A stretch of 64,000 nt of DNA from Bacillota bacterium (GTDB lineage: Bacteria > Bacillota > Limnochordia > Darwinibacteriales > Darwinibacteriaceae), in the NCBI GenBank assembly GCA_029776155.1, contig JAKOTU010000055.1, positions 93,739-157,738 of the forward strand. Reading direction: 5' to 3'. The translations under genes were made by a program, and so were the position numbers. Below are positions 57,043-64,000 of the stretch, in pieces. Positions within the stretch are counted from its first letter, which is position 1. Each line of letters opens with the position of its first letter. A model generated the notes under the pieces. That model ran no database searches, had not been told where the DNA came from, and saw only the letters and a program-made list of their open reading frames with translations.

Positions 57043-57911
57043 AGGCGTCGCCCCCTATCCCTGTAAGGCGAAACTGGAACACGGTCAACAGCCCTAGAAT
57101 CAAGAGCAGCACCACTGACATCGCGGAGGCATAGCCCAAATCACCGCGCTGGAAGGCCCAGCGGTAGATATCCTGCACCAAGAACGTGGTTGCCCGTCCC
57201 GGTCACGCCGGTGGTGAGCGTAACGATCAAGTCGAACACTTTAAAGGACTCAATGCTGCAGAGCACAAGAACCACCAAGCTGGTTGGTTTCAAAAGCGGC
57301 AGGGTGATCCGCCAGAACTGCTGCCAACGAGAAGCGCCGTCGATTTTCGCGGCTTCGTAGTACACTTCCGGAATCCCCTGGAGACCAGCCAGAAACATGA
57401 CCATGTAGTAACCTGCCCTGGCCCAGACGCTGGCCAGGATGACCACGAGCATGGCCCAGCCTGGAGTAGTGAGCCAGTTGATGGGTGTTCCTCCATATCT
57501 CTCGATAAAGTAGTTGATAATCCCGAAATAGTCGCCGAAAATCCAGCGCCAGGAAACACCGATGACCACCGCGGAGAGCATGGCGGGTACGTAGAAGAAA
57601 GCCCTCATGAGGGTCCGCAGCCGCATATTGGAATCAACCAAAAGCGCCAAGAGCAAGCTCACGACATAGGTAAGGGGCACAACGGTCAAGACGTAGACCA
57701 AGGTTCGCTGCGTGGTTTCCCAGAAGCTGGAGCTAGTGAAAATAGAGATATAGTTGCCCACACCCACAAACACCGGTTCGCTGATCACATCCCAGCGGGT
57801 AAAGGACAGGGCGAAACCGTAAAGGGCAGGCACCACCACAAACACCAAAAAGATCACAACATTGGGCAGAATAAACAGGTAGGGAATCAGCTGTAGCCTT
57901 TTGCTCTTCAC
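57035..57911 (-). pseudogene. Sugar ABC transporter permease (MalF type), frameshifted
   Basis: GTG start after AAGGTGA. The first about 236 residues form a normal MalF-type permease with an EAA loop EAAKIDGASRWQQFWRITLPLL. At 57203-57206 the expected Gly-Gly-Pro of LTTGGPGRAT is disrupted: GGC GTGA CCG instead of GGC GGN CCG, one extra base. The uncorrected frame stops at 57141 after 256 aa. In the shifted frame the sequence continues perfectly (TTFLVQDIYRWAFQRGDLGY, then the sixth helix) to a TAG at 57035 that overlaps the next permease's ATG. Corrected length is 291 aa. Either a recent inactivating mutation or a sequencing error. Confidence 0.85.
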
Positions 57912-57959
57912 TTTGTCACCTTCTCGTGGGCTAAAGAGGGGACGGGCCCCTCTTCAGCC

Positions 57960-59201
57960 TTAGTTCATGTACTCCTCGAGAATGGCGTTGCCAACCCTCT
58001 CCATTTTCTCCACAGCTTCCCGCGGGGTGAGTTCATGCTGGAGAGCCTCCACGATAATCTCCCGGAAATCGTCGCCAATTCTACCCGCGAAGGGATGGGC
58101 CCAATCGGATCCGGCCACCGGTGGCGAGACTGCCAGCTCGTTGCTGAAGATTTCGAACATCTCGGCTCCAAACTCGTAATCCAACTGGGCATTGTCCAGG
58201 CGCGGACTGATAAAGAGGGAGTCGCGGCAGAACCTAGCATTCACTTCCTGGGAGGTGAAGTACTTGATGAACTCCACCGCTTCCTCAGGATACTTGGCAT
58301 CCTTGAAGGTGGCGATGTACTTGCCCCCCAACACTGATGAGCGCCGGGCTTCGTAGGGCATGTACATTACCCCCCACTCAAAATTGTCGATGTTATCCCT
58401 GTAGTTGGTGAGCATCCAGTTTCCGCACCAGTGGGCTGCGGTCAACCCTGCCCTAAACAGGGTGTTCGGGTTCTCGCCGCCCAGCCAGATGGAGCGGGGG
58501 ATAATATTTTTGTCGTGCAGCTCCACGAAATACTCTATGGCCCGCTCGCCCGCCGGGGAGTTGATGGCTATGGCTTTCCAATCATCGGTAAACAGCTGCC
58601 CTCCGGCTTGATAGAGCAGGGTGAGCCAGCGGTGGAAGGTAAAGTCATAAGCAAGACCGAAGCGTGCCGGCGAGTTGGCCACAACTATCTGCAGCTTATC
58701 AATGAACTCCTCCCAGGTCCAAGCCTCTTCTGGTGTCTGGGGCACTTCCACGCCCGCTTGGGCAAAGTAGTCTTTGTTGTAGATGATGCCGTTTGCCGTC
58801 ACGTCCATGGGCACGGCCATCAGTTTACCGTCGATGACCACATTTCTATGGGTGGAGGGAACAAAATCCTCAATGTACTCGAGGCCTAAATATGGGGTGA
58901 GATCCAACAGCGCCGGGGCAAAATCGCCAACATTGACCAGTCTGGCCAGATCCGGCGGAGTACCGCCAGCGATCATGGTCTGCAGGCGGGTCCTCAAGTT
59001 CTGGAAAGGCACCTCAATAATGTTGATTTCAATATCTGGGTGGAGCTCTTCGTAGTCAGCGATAATCTGCTTTAACACTTCGCCTTCAATACCATCCGTA
59101 AACCAGAGAAAATCCAACACTTTCTTCTGAGCCAACGCCGCACTGCCCACGGTGAGCAGCAAGACCAGGACAACTAGTAACTGTGCTGACCGTTTTCTCA
59201 T
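57960..59201 (-). CDS. Sugar ABC transporter substrate-binding protein (family 1)
   Basis: 413 aa; ATG after AAGGAGG. Signal peptide ending ALA-Q at about residue 24, no lipobox. KVLDFLWFTDGIEGEVLKQIIADYEELHPDI, MIAGGTPPDLARLVNVGDFA, the hinge GIIYNKDYFAQAGVEVPQTPEEAWTWEEF and WWEEVIKYF-like AVEFIKYFTSQEVNARFC are typical of family 1 sugar-binding proteins. It is the first structural gene after lacI, with a LacI-type operator in between. No ATPase gene in the cluster. Confidence 0.93.
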   Translation of the reverse strand: MRKRSAQLLVVLVLLLTVGSAALAQKKVLDFLWFTDGIEGEVLKQIIADYEELHPDIEINIIEVPFQNLRTRLQTMIAGGTPPDLARLVNVGDFAPALLDLTPYLGLEYIEDFVPSTHRNVVIDGKLMAVPMDVTANGIIYNKDYFAQAGVEVPQTPEEAWTWEEFIDKLQIVVANSPARFGLAYDFTFHRWLTLLYQAGGQLFTDDWKAIAINSPAGERAIEYFVELHDKNIIPRSIWLGGENPNTLFRAGLTAAHWCGNWMLTNYRDNIDNFEWGVMYMPYEARRSSVLGGKYIATFKDAKYPEEAVEFIKYFTSQEVNARFCRDSLFISPRLDNAQLDYEFGAEMFEIFSNELAVSPPVAGSDWAHPFAGRIGDDFREIIVEALQHELTPREAVEKMERVGNAILEEYMN

Positions 59202-59283
59202 GGTAAACCTCCTTGTAACTGAATGCTAATCACCGCCAACAACCAACCCGCAAACGAGCAAACTTTTTACATCACCTCCCAGC

Positions 59284-59293
59284 GAAACGTTTC
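59284..59293. promoter_or_regulatory. LacI-type operator upstream of the sugar-binding protein gene
   Basis: GAAACGTTTC is a perfect palindrome with the central CG typical of LacI/GalR-family sites. It lies between lacI and the binding-protein gene, 83 bp upstream of the latter's ATG. Confidence 0.6.
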
Positions 59294-59357
59294 TCTGAAC
59301 TCCAAAAACAAACTATTTGATATATTCTTCGCCACCACCCTATTTCCTTTTTCTTTC

Positions 59358-60398
59358 TTAACTTTTTCCACCCATTACCGTAAGTTTGTGCACCGAGTCC
59401 CTTTCCACCAACTCTGCCTGCAGCAAGATCCGCTCCACCGGTTTTTCCGGTTCTTCAATGCGCGCGATGAGCAGCTCCGTGGCCAACTCCCCCATCCGAG
59501 CATCTGGCTGGGCCATACAGGTGTAGGCCGGCTTGGTGATGGTCGCCCATGGCGGATCGCCGAACAGCAGCACAGACAAGTCAGGAACATTTAGGGGCGC
59601 ATGGTTTAAGACGCGGATGATCCTCTCTGCAATCTGGTTCTGACCAATAAACAGAGCTGTTGGTCTAAACTCAGAGATGATCCTGGCAATGCCTTCCCGA
59701 TACAGTGCATCATCGTGCTGGTCGCGATCGCATTCCCATACAGTAACCTGCTGGCTGAGACCGTGTTTTTCCGCCGCGGCCAGAAAGCCCTCCCGGCGCT
59801 TGACCACTGCATCGACACTGGTGGCCCAGCCGCAAAAGGCGATGCGGGTGTGCCCCTGCGCGATCAAGTACTCCGCGGCAGCATAGGCTGCCTGGTAGTT
59901 GTCGATGGCCACAAAGTCAAAATCGGCACCAGCAATCTCCCTGTCGATGACAACAAAGGGCACTCCTGCCTCGCGGATGAGATCCGCGGCACTGGTGCGA
60001 TTGTTGGCCGGACAGAGCAGAATGCCGTCAACCCGCTGCGCGACAATATTCTGGATGAAGTCCGTTTCCCGTTCCTCATCATCGTAGGTGGAGTAGATAC
60101 AGAGCACATACCCGCGCTCATCGGCCACCTTTTGGGCCCCAATGACCACGCGGTTAAAGTAAACGTTCTCAAACTGGGGCACCAACACAGCCAAGATCTT
60201 CCCCGTTTTGCCCCGCAAGCGGCGGGCTATTTGATTGGGACGGTAGTTCAGCTCCTTGGCTGCCTGCAGCACCCTCCTGCGCAGTTCTTCGCTGACAAAC
60301 TTCTCCGCGTTATCATTGAGAACATAGGACACTGTGCTCAGCGAGGCACCAGCCCGCTTCGCCACATCCTTAATGGTCACCGGTGCACCTCGTTTCAC
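59358..60398 (-). CDS. LacI-family transcriptional regulator
   Basis: 346 aa, GTG start after GGGGGGATAG. N-terminal helix-turn-helix VTIKDVAKRAGASLSTVSYVLND with hinge helix NYRPNQIARRLRGK, then a periplasmic-binding-protein-like effector domain (ILAVLVPQFENVYFNRVVIGAQ, VDGILLCPANN, GHTRIAFCG). It opens the minus-strand operon lacI-binding protein-permeases-isomerase-oxidoreductase and probably represses it via the palindrome downstream of its own gene, released by a sugar ligand. Confidence 0.93.
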   Translation of the reverse strand: MKRGAPVTIKDVAKRAGASLSTVSYVLNDNAEKFVSEELRRRVLQAAKELNYRPNQIARRLRGKTGKILAVLVPQFENVYFNRVVIGAQKVADERGYVLCIYSTYDDEERETDFIQNIVAQRVDGILLCPANNRTSAADLIREAGVPFVVIDREIAGADFDFVAIDNYQAAYAAAEYLIAQGHTRIAFCGWATSVDAVVKRREGFLAAAEKHGLSQQVTVWECDRDQHDDALYREGIARIISEFRPTALFIGQNQIAERIIRVLNHAPLNVPDLSVLLFGDPPWATITKPAYTCMAQPDARMGELATELLIARIEEPEKPVERILLQAELVERDSVHKLTVMGGKS

Positions 60399-60483
60399 AG
60401 CTATCCCCCCACTTTACATTCTCTGCTCTGTGAACTAGATTCAACTCTTAAGCGCCGTTTCCTGGCCAGAGGAGGGGCCAGGG

Positions 60484-61059
60484 TTACCCCAAAGCCTTGC
60501 GCATGACATAACCGGTTTCCGTTTCCAACAACACTTCGAACCCGCACTTCTTGTACATCGCGTGGTGGCCGGCAAAATCCCATGTTTTCCAGGGGTAGGC
60601 TTCCACGTAGGCGAATCCCTCAGCAGCCGCATCGCGGCACACCCTTTCCAAGAGCAGGGTGGCAATGCCCCGCCTCTGCATGTCCGGGGCTATTACAAAG
60701 CAGAACACAGATTTCACCTTGCGGTCAGCCTCCGGCCCTGCAAGGGGCACATGGCCCATGAACCTAAGCCAGCTGGCGCAGTTTAAGCAGTCACCCTTGG
60801 TGTTGGCATTGCACCAGCCCACAATCCTCTCCCCTGCGTAGGCCAGGTAACCTTGCAGGCGGCCCTCCCCAATATACTGCAGAGCGTACTCCCTTCTCTT
60901 CTCCTTGGTGGAATAGTCCTGGCCCAGGGCATCGACACTGCACCAGCACACACAATAGCATTTGTGTTCATCCATATGGTCATCGTGGGGCGTCACATCA
61001 AAGAAATGCACATAGTCTTCGGCCAACTCCGGTGTGAGCTTACGGATGTCAATGTCCAC
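60484..61059 (-). CDS. GNAT-family N-acetyltransferase
   Basis: 191 aa from the GTG at 61059, whose frame overlaps the end of the hydrolase gene. MDIDIRKL-like start, then YIGEGRLQGYLAYAGERIVGWCNAN, and the acetyl-CoA loop FVIAPDMQRRGIATLLLERVCRDAA (Q/R-x-x-G-x-A). EAYPWKTWDFAGHHAMYKKCGFEVL near the C-terminus is typical of the group. Cysteine-rich segment CYCVCWC near residue 35. Substrate unknown. Confidence 0.88.
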   Translation of the reverse strand: MDIDIRKLTPELAEDYVHFFDVTPHDDHMDEHKCYCVCWCSVDALGQDYSTKEKRREYALQYIGEGRLQGYLAYAGERIVGWCNANTKGDCLNCASWLRFMGHVPLAGPEADRKVKSVFCFVIAPDMQRRGIATLLLERVCRDAAAEGFAYVEAYPWKTWDFAGHHAMYKKCGFEVLLETETGYVMRKALG

Positions 61060-61894
61060 GGACGATCCCCGCTTTCCTTGTAGGGTCTTGGAAAACCTCC
61101 CTGATAAACTCGGCAACCTCTTCCCAAGCGGCATTGGCTTCCGGAAGCTTGGGAAAGAGCATCTGAAATACATGGAACATGCCTGGGTATGTTGTCTGCT
61201 GAACATGCACCCCCGCGGCGAGCGCCTTGCGGGCAACCTGCAGCGTATCAGCAAGCATGCGCTCCGCTCCTCCCACTTGCATGAGCAGGGGAGGAAACCC
61301 TGTGTAGTCGCCATAAACAGGCGAAATGTAAGGGTTATCCGGGGAATTGCTGCCCACATAGGGCGGAGTCCAGCGCCCGTAATCTAAGTCGGTCCAGGCG
61401 GACATGGTGATCAATCCTGCAGGCAGCGGAAGCCCGTTATCCCTAAGATACAGAGCTGCAGCCAGGGTCAGGCCGCCACCGGCAGAATCGCCAGCGATGA
61501 CAATGTTCTCGGGCTGGTATGCCTGGCTCAAGAGCCAGAGGTAAGTGGTCACCGCATCCTCCAGCGCTGCCGGGTAAGGGTGCTCGGGAGCCACACGATA
61601 GTCCACTGTAGCCACCGCCGCTCCGCTGATGGCTGCGTACTGCACAGCCGCGCGCCGATAAGTTATGCCGTTATCCGCCAAAGAGCGGACGTAGGCGCCG
61701 CCGTGCAGCTGCAGGATCACCCGCTCAGGTTCGGCACCCCTTTCCCCAACCCACTCCACTACCCTGCCTTCTACTTCCCTTACTTCCAACGTGTAGTGCT
61801 CAGGGCACACCCAGCTGGCGTTCAGTTCCCGCAAAAGCCGCACGTTCCCATTGGCCGCCACCCCCTGCACAAAGCCTTTATGTCCACTTAGCAT
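61049..61894 (-). CDS. Alpha/beta hydrolase, hormone-sensitive-lipase type
   Basis: 281 aa from the ATG at 61894, eleven bases after AAGGGG; a GTG three codons earlier is an alternative. Oxyanion-hole motif LQLHGGAYVRSL, nucleophile elbow IAGDSAGGGLTLA with catalytic Ser, the Asp region VGGAERMLADT and His in YPGMFHVFQM. Such enzymes hydrolyse short acyl esters. Followed, with an 11-bp overlap, by a GNAT gene; a joint role in adding and removing acyl groups is conceivable but unproven. Confidence 0.88.
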   Translation of the reverse strand: MLSGHKGFVQGVAANGNVRLLRELNASWVCPEHYTLEVREVEGRVVEWVGERGAEPERVILQLHGGAYVRSLADNGITYRRAAVQYAAISGAAVATVDYRVAPEHPYPAALEDAVTTYLWLLSQAYQPENIVIAGDSAGGGLTLAAALYLRDNGLPLPAGLITMSAWTDLDYGRWTPPYVGSNSPDNPYISPVYGDYTGFPPLLMQVGGAERMLADTLQVARKALAAGVHVQQTTYPGMFHVFQMLFPKLPEANAAWEEVAEFIREVFQDPTRKAGIVRGH

Positions 61895-61925
61895 ACACCA
61901 CACTGCCCCTTCTAACAGCCGATAG

Positions 61926-63029
61926 TTAGTCGCTGAACCTACCCTCTCCCCCGGCCGACTTGTACCGTTTCTTGCAGTGGTACATCTGGGCATCTGCTTC
62001 TTTCAAGACTCTGCTGAAATCCAGTACCTTTCCTCCTGGGAAGACACTGAAACCGTAGGAGACGGTGGGTAGCGGGTTCCCAACGGCACGCGCCTCCGCT
62101 AGGTTTGCTGTAAGGGTTTCTAGCTGTTGTTCCAAGACCTCCCTTTCCGTCTCTCTGCCGATGATGGAAAATTCGTCGCCACCAATGCGGTAGCAGGTGT
62201 AATCCCGGTCAAAGGAGGTTCGGATGACGGCAGCAACGGTCTTGATCACCCCGTCTCCACACTCGTGGCCGTAGGTATCGTTGATCACCTTAAAATCATC
62301 AATATCCAACATGATCAGGGAAAAACCCTCCCCTGCCCCCATCTGCTGCACGGCCTGGTCAAAAGCGGCCCGGTTGTAAAGGCAGGTGAGAGCATCAAAA
62401 CTGCTGTCGAACTCAGACATCAAGAGGAAATACAGCAGGAGAGCGAGGGTAACGCAATGCCAAGTGGTGTATACTGCGGGATGAACCAGCTGAATGCTGG
62501 TACCGGCAATGGTAAAGAAGGAAAGGGCTGCCATTCTGCCTGCAATGGGGTAGTTGTTCCTCCTCCCCACTTCCACGGTTATAAGGATGAGGAGCAGCAG
62601 ATTGGTAGCGTAAGCGATAATGAAAACAAAGAAGAAATCGCCCCTAGAGTATTGGTTTTGGGCGTTAATGCTGAAAAACAGGCCAAAACTGGGGGATAGG
62701 ATCGCTGTACTCAGGTTGACCAGAGTCGGAATCAGCAAGAACCTGCGGGTCCTTAAGAACCCCCTGTCAAAGATGAGGATTATGGACAAGGGTATAGCCG
62801 GACTCAAGGCAAAACCCAGGGTATTGAAGAAGATGTGCAGGCTGCGCAGATCCAAATGCTCAGGGCTAGTGAAGACCGTCCCCGCCTCAGAGAGGATGGC
62901 CACTACAGAAAGGATGGCGGCCGCCAAAAACGGTTTTCTGCGTGCTGCGTTGAGGGCAGTATCGGAGTGGAGCATCCCCATAAGACAGCCCAGGGCTGCT
63001 ATGTCCAAAAGATATGTAGCGGTGTGCAT
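61926..63029 (-). CDS. Membrane diguanylate cyclase (GGDEF) with 7-8 N-terminal helices
   Basis: 367 aa from the ATG at 63029, eight bases after AAGGTGA. Residues about 5-210 hold seven or eight hydrophobic segments resembling the 7TM sensor of histidine kinases. The GGDEF domain (about 215-360) reads DALTCLYNRAAFDQAV, LIMLDIDDFKVINDTYGHECGD and active site CYRIGGDEFSI. The usual RxxD inhibition site before GGDEF is absent, so product feedback may be missing. It is the second c-di-GMP synthase in the window. Confidence 0.92.
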   Translation of the reverse strand: MHTATYLLDIAALGCLMGMLHSDTALNAARRKPFLAAAILSVVAILSEAGTVFTSPEHLDLRSLHIFFNTLGFALSPAIPLSIILIFDRGFLRTRRFLLIPTLVNLSTAILSPSFGLFFSINAQNQYSRGDFFFVFIIAYATNLLLLILITVEVGRRNNYPIAGRMAALSFFTIAGTSIQLVHPAVYTTWHCVTLALLLYFLLMSEFDSSFDALTCLYNRAAFDQAVQQMGAGEGFSLIMLDIDDFKVINDTYGHECGDGVIKTVAAVIRTSFDRDYTCYRIGGDEFSIIGRETEREVLEQQLETLTANLAEARAVGNPLPTVSYGFSVFPGGKVLDFSRVLKEADAQMYHCKKRYKSAGGEGRFSD

Positions 63030-63372
63030 GCGTTCTTTCACCTTCTATGGGGGACAATTCGCTTACTATCCCCTGCAGAAATAAGTACAGTTAACTTGCT
63101 AGTCCCATACCCCGGCCGGTTTCACTCCCCAGGTCGTCCAGGTTCGCTGGGCAGCATCCAGTAATCAGATCCTTTGTCAGCTGCTGCACCACAAGCTCCT
63201 CAGGCGCGCTAGGGCTTCCCTGGGGGGTACGCCGGGCCAACCCGGGAATGCCTATGGATCAGCGGTCGAAGCACTTTGGCTGGACCAGGCCCTGCGCCGC
63301 AGCCTCACCCAACTGCCGATACTGCTTGAATCCATGACTGCGGGCAAATGTGGAATGATGCTGCCCACAGAC
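63030..63372. other. Gap without a confident gene
   Basis: 343 bp between the GGDEF gene and the DUF1801 gene. On the plus strand one frame stays open from 63103 to 63462 (about 119 codons) but has no start codon or ribosome binding site; it reads AYGSAVEALWLDQALRRSL in the middle. It may be the remnant of a decayed gene. I see no promoter or RNA here. Confidence 0.35.
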
Positions 63373-63786
63373 TCACTCCCCGCCAGGCTGGTCTGCAGTG
63401 GCGGCGAGCCACTTGGCAACAATATTCCTGACATCCACCTGGTGGCGCCCAAGTTCTTCTAGATGCCTAAAGGTTAGTACTGCCCGGTCGTTTGCTTTCC
63501 AGGCAAGCAGAGGGCATTCGTCCTTAAGCAGCCTTTCCGTGGGCTGCTCCCTCACCTGTGCGCCGCGGTGTAGGATCACCTGAACCTGCTTGGGGGGATG
63601 GATCTTCATGGTAATGCGATCCTCACCATGCAGACTGTAGTTGGGACCATTCCACTTGATCCCCTCCTCCAAACCTGGATCCGCGGCCAAGATAACTGCC
63701 CGCAGCTGCTCAATGAGCCCCCTGAGCGGGTGCTCCAGGGCGTCCAGGAAGGCTGTCACTTCCGGGTTCAAAACAGGATTGTCCAT
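63373..63786 (-). CDS. DUF1801 (YdhG/YobT-like) protein
   Basis: 137 aa; ATG after GGGGTGG. NPEVTAFLDALEHPLRGLIEQLRAVILAADPGLEEGIKWNGPNYSL is the classic DUF1801 opening, with ITMKIHPPKQVQVILHRGA and a C-terminal helical end. Small soluble protein whose biochemical role is not established; relatives share the SufE-independent frataxin-like fold called YdhG. It stands alone behind a low-GC leader. Confidence 0.9.
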   Translation of the reverse strand: MDNPVLNPEVTAFLDALEHPLRGLIEQLRAVILAADPGLEEGIKWNGPNYSLHGEDRITMKIHPPKQVQVILHRGAQVREQPTERLLKDECPLLAWKANDRAVLTFRHLEELGRHQVDVRNIVAKWLAATADQPGGE

Positions 63787-64000
63787 ACATCTACCACCCC
63801 AAGGTAGCGCGCTGCCACTCGCCCATCATCCTGAAGACTTGGACAGCACACAGACACTCTCCACATGCCTTGAGAGGATAATAATGATGTCGTAAGTTGA
63901 AATTTACCCCTTGGTGGCAGGTTATATTTCCAGAAAAATTCTGATTATACATATTGAAGATACAGAGACTAAACATCATATTTGCCACTTTTGACTTCCC
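63787..64000. other. Upstream region of the DUF1801 gene with a possible promoter
   Basis: AT-richer than the rest of the window. On the minus strand TTAGTC (63972-63967), 17-base spacer and TATAAT (63949-63944) could start a leader of about 150 nt for the DUF1801 gene. No protein-coding signal is convincing; a 65-codon frame here lacks a ribosome binding site. Confidence 0.4.

Noticed and set aside
63791..63988. 65-codon minus-strand open frame at the right end
   Set aside because: No ribosome binding site; it covers the predicted promoter and leader of the DUF1801 gene, and its composition does not look like a real protein.

Overview
The window looks like chromosome of a GC-rich, spore-forming member of the Bacillota. 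The case rests on a CwlD-type cortex amidase, a CotS-like phosphotransferase, a tyrosine T-box leader on tyrS, frequent GTG/TTG starts behind strong GGAGG ribosome binding sites, and LuxS, MnmA and ATP-type PEP carboxykinase. Every binding protein and secreted protein visible has a type I signal peptide and no lipobox, which would suit a diderm Bacillota lineage such as Limnochordia; that placement is inference. I saw no tRNA, rRNA, CRISPR array, insertion sequence, phage gene or replication origin.

Layout. 1-3002: the start of a DegT-family aminotransferase and, upstream of it, a large fusion of a class III aminotransferase with an acyl-ACP-reductase-like domain, driven by a near-consensus promoter with a palindromic operator. 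3131-4387: a secreted protein of unknown function. 4356-10945 (minus): pgi, manA, a Zn/Mn-type ABC transporter, a pseudouridine synthase and two coupled Gate-domain membrane proteins. 11058-13731: mtnN, cwlD, a SYLF-domain protein and luxS. 13793-19371 (minus): sfsA, a HAD phosphatase, a CotS/APH kinase, a methyltransferase and glnS. 19495-24017: cca, then an ABC-2 exporter pair, a YaiI/YqxD protein and a NYN-LOTUS-cold-shock protein. 24135-31218 (minus): a MarR regulator, a two-subunit ABC exporter, mnmA, a DUF503 protein and pckA. 31349-32876: T-box-controlled tyrS. 32892-38870: a complete hutH-hutU-ftcD-hutI-fchA histidine-degradation operon.

39049-43466 (plus): a ROK regulator followed by a binding protein and two permeases of a sugar ABC transporter. 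43544-46854: a response-regulator diguanylate cyclase, a permuted papain-like protein, cardiolipin synthase and a candidate 32-codon ORF coupled to it. 47035-48297: gdhA behind a strong promoter. 48349-52764 (minus): a TPP enzyme, an MFS exporter, a 41-codon ORF, a homologue of the orthosomycin-resistance methyltransferase AviRa and a UPF0489-like protein. 52903-54125: an SPFH protein with a ribbon-helix-helix partner. 54181-60398 (minus): a LacI-controlled sugar uptake and catabolism operon whose first permease gene carries a one-base frameshift. 60484-63786: GNAT acetyltransferase, alpha/beta hydrolase, membrane diguanylate cyclase and a DUF1801 protein.

Metabolically the stretch suits a heterotroph with several sugar importers (pgi, manA, two ABC cassettes, Gfo/Idh oxidoreductase, TIM-barrel isomerase), histidine catabolism to glutamate and on to 2-oxoglutarate (hut, gdhA), gluconeogenesis (pckA) and SAH recycling with AI-2 precursor formation (mtnN, luxS). 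The most unusual items are the aminotransferase/acyl-reductase fusion, the AviRa operon and two translationally coupled small ORFs.
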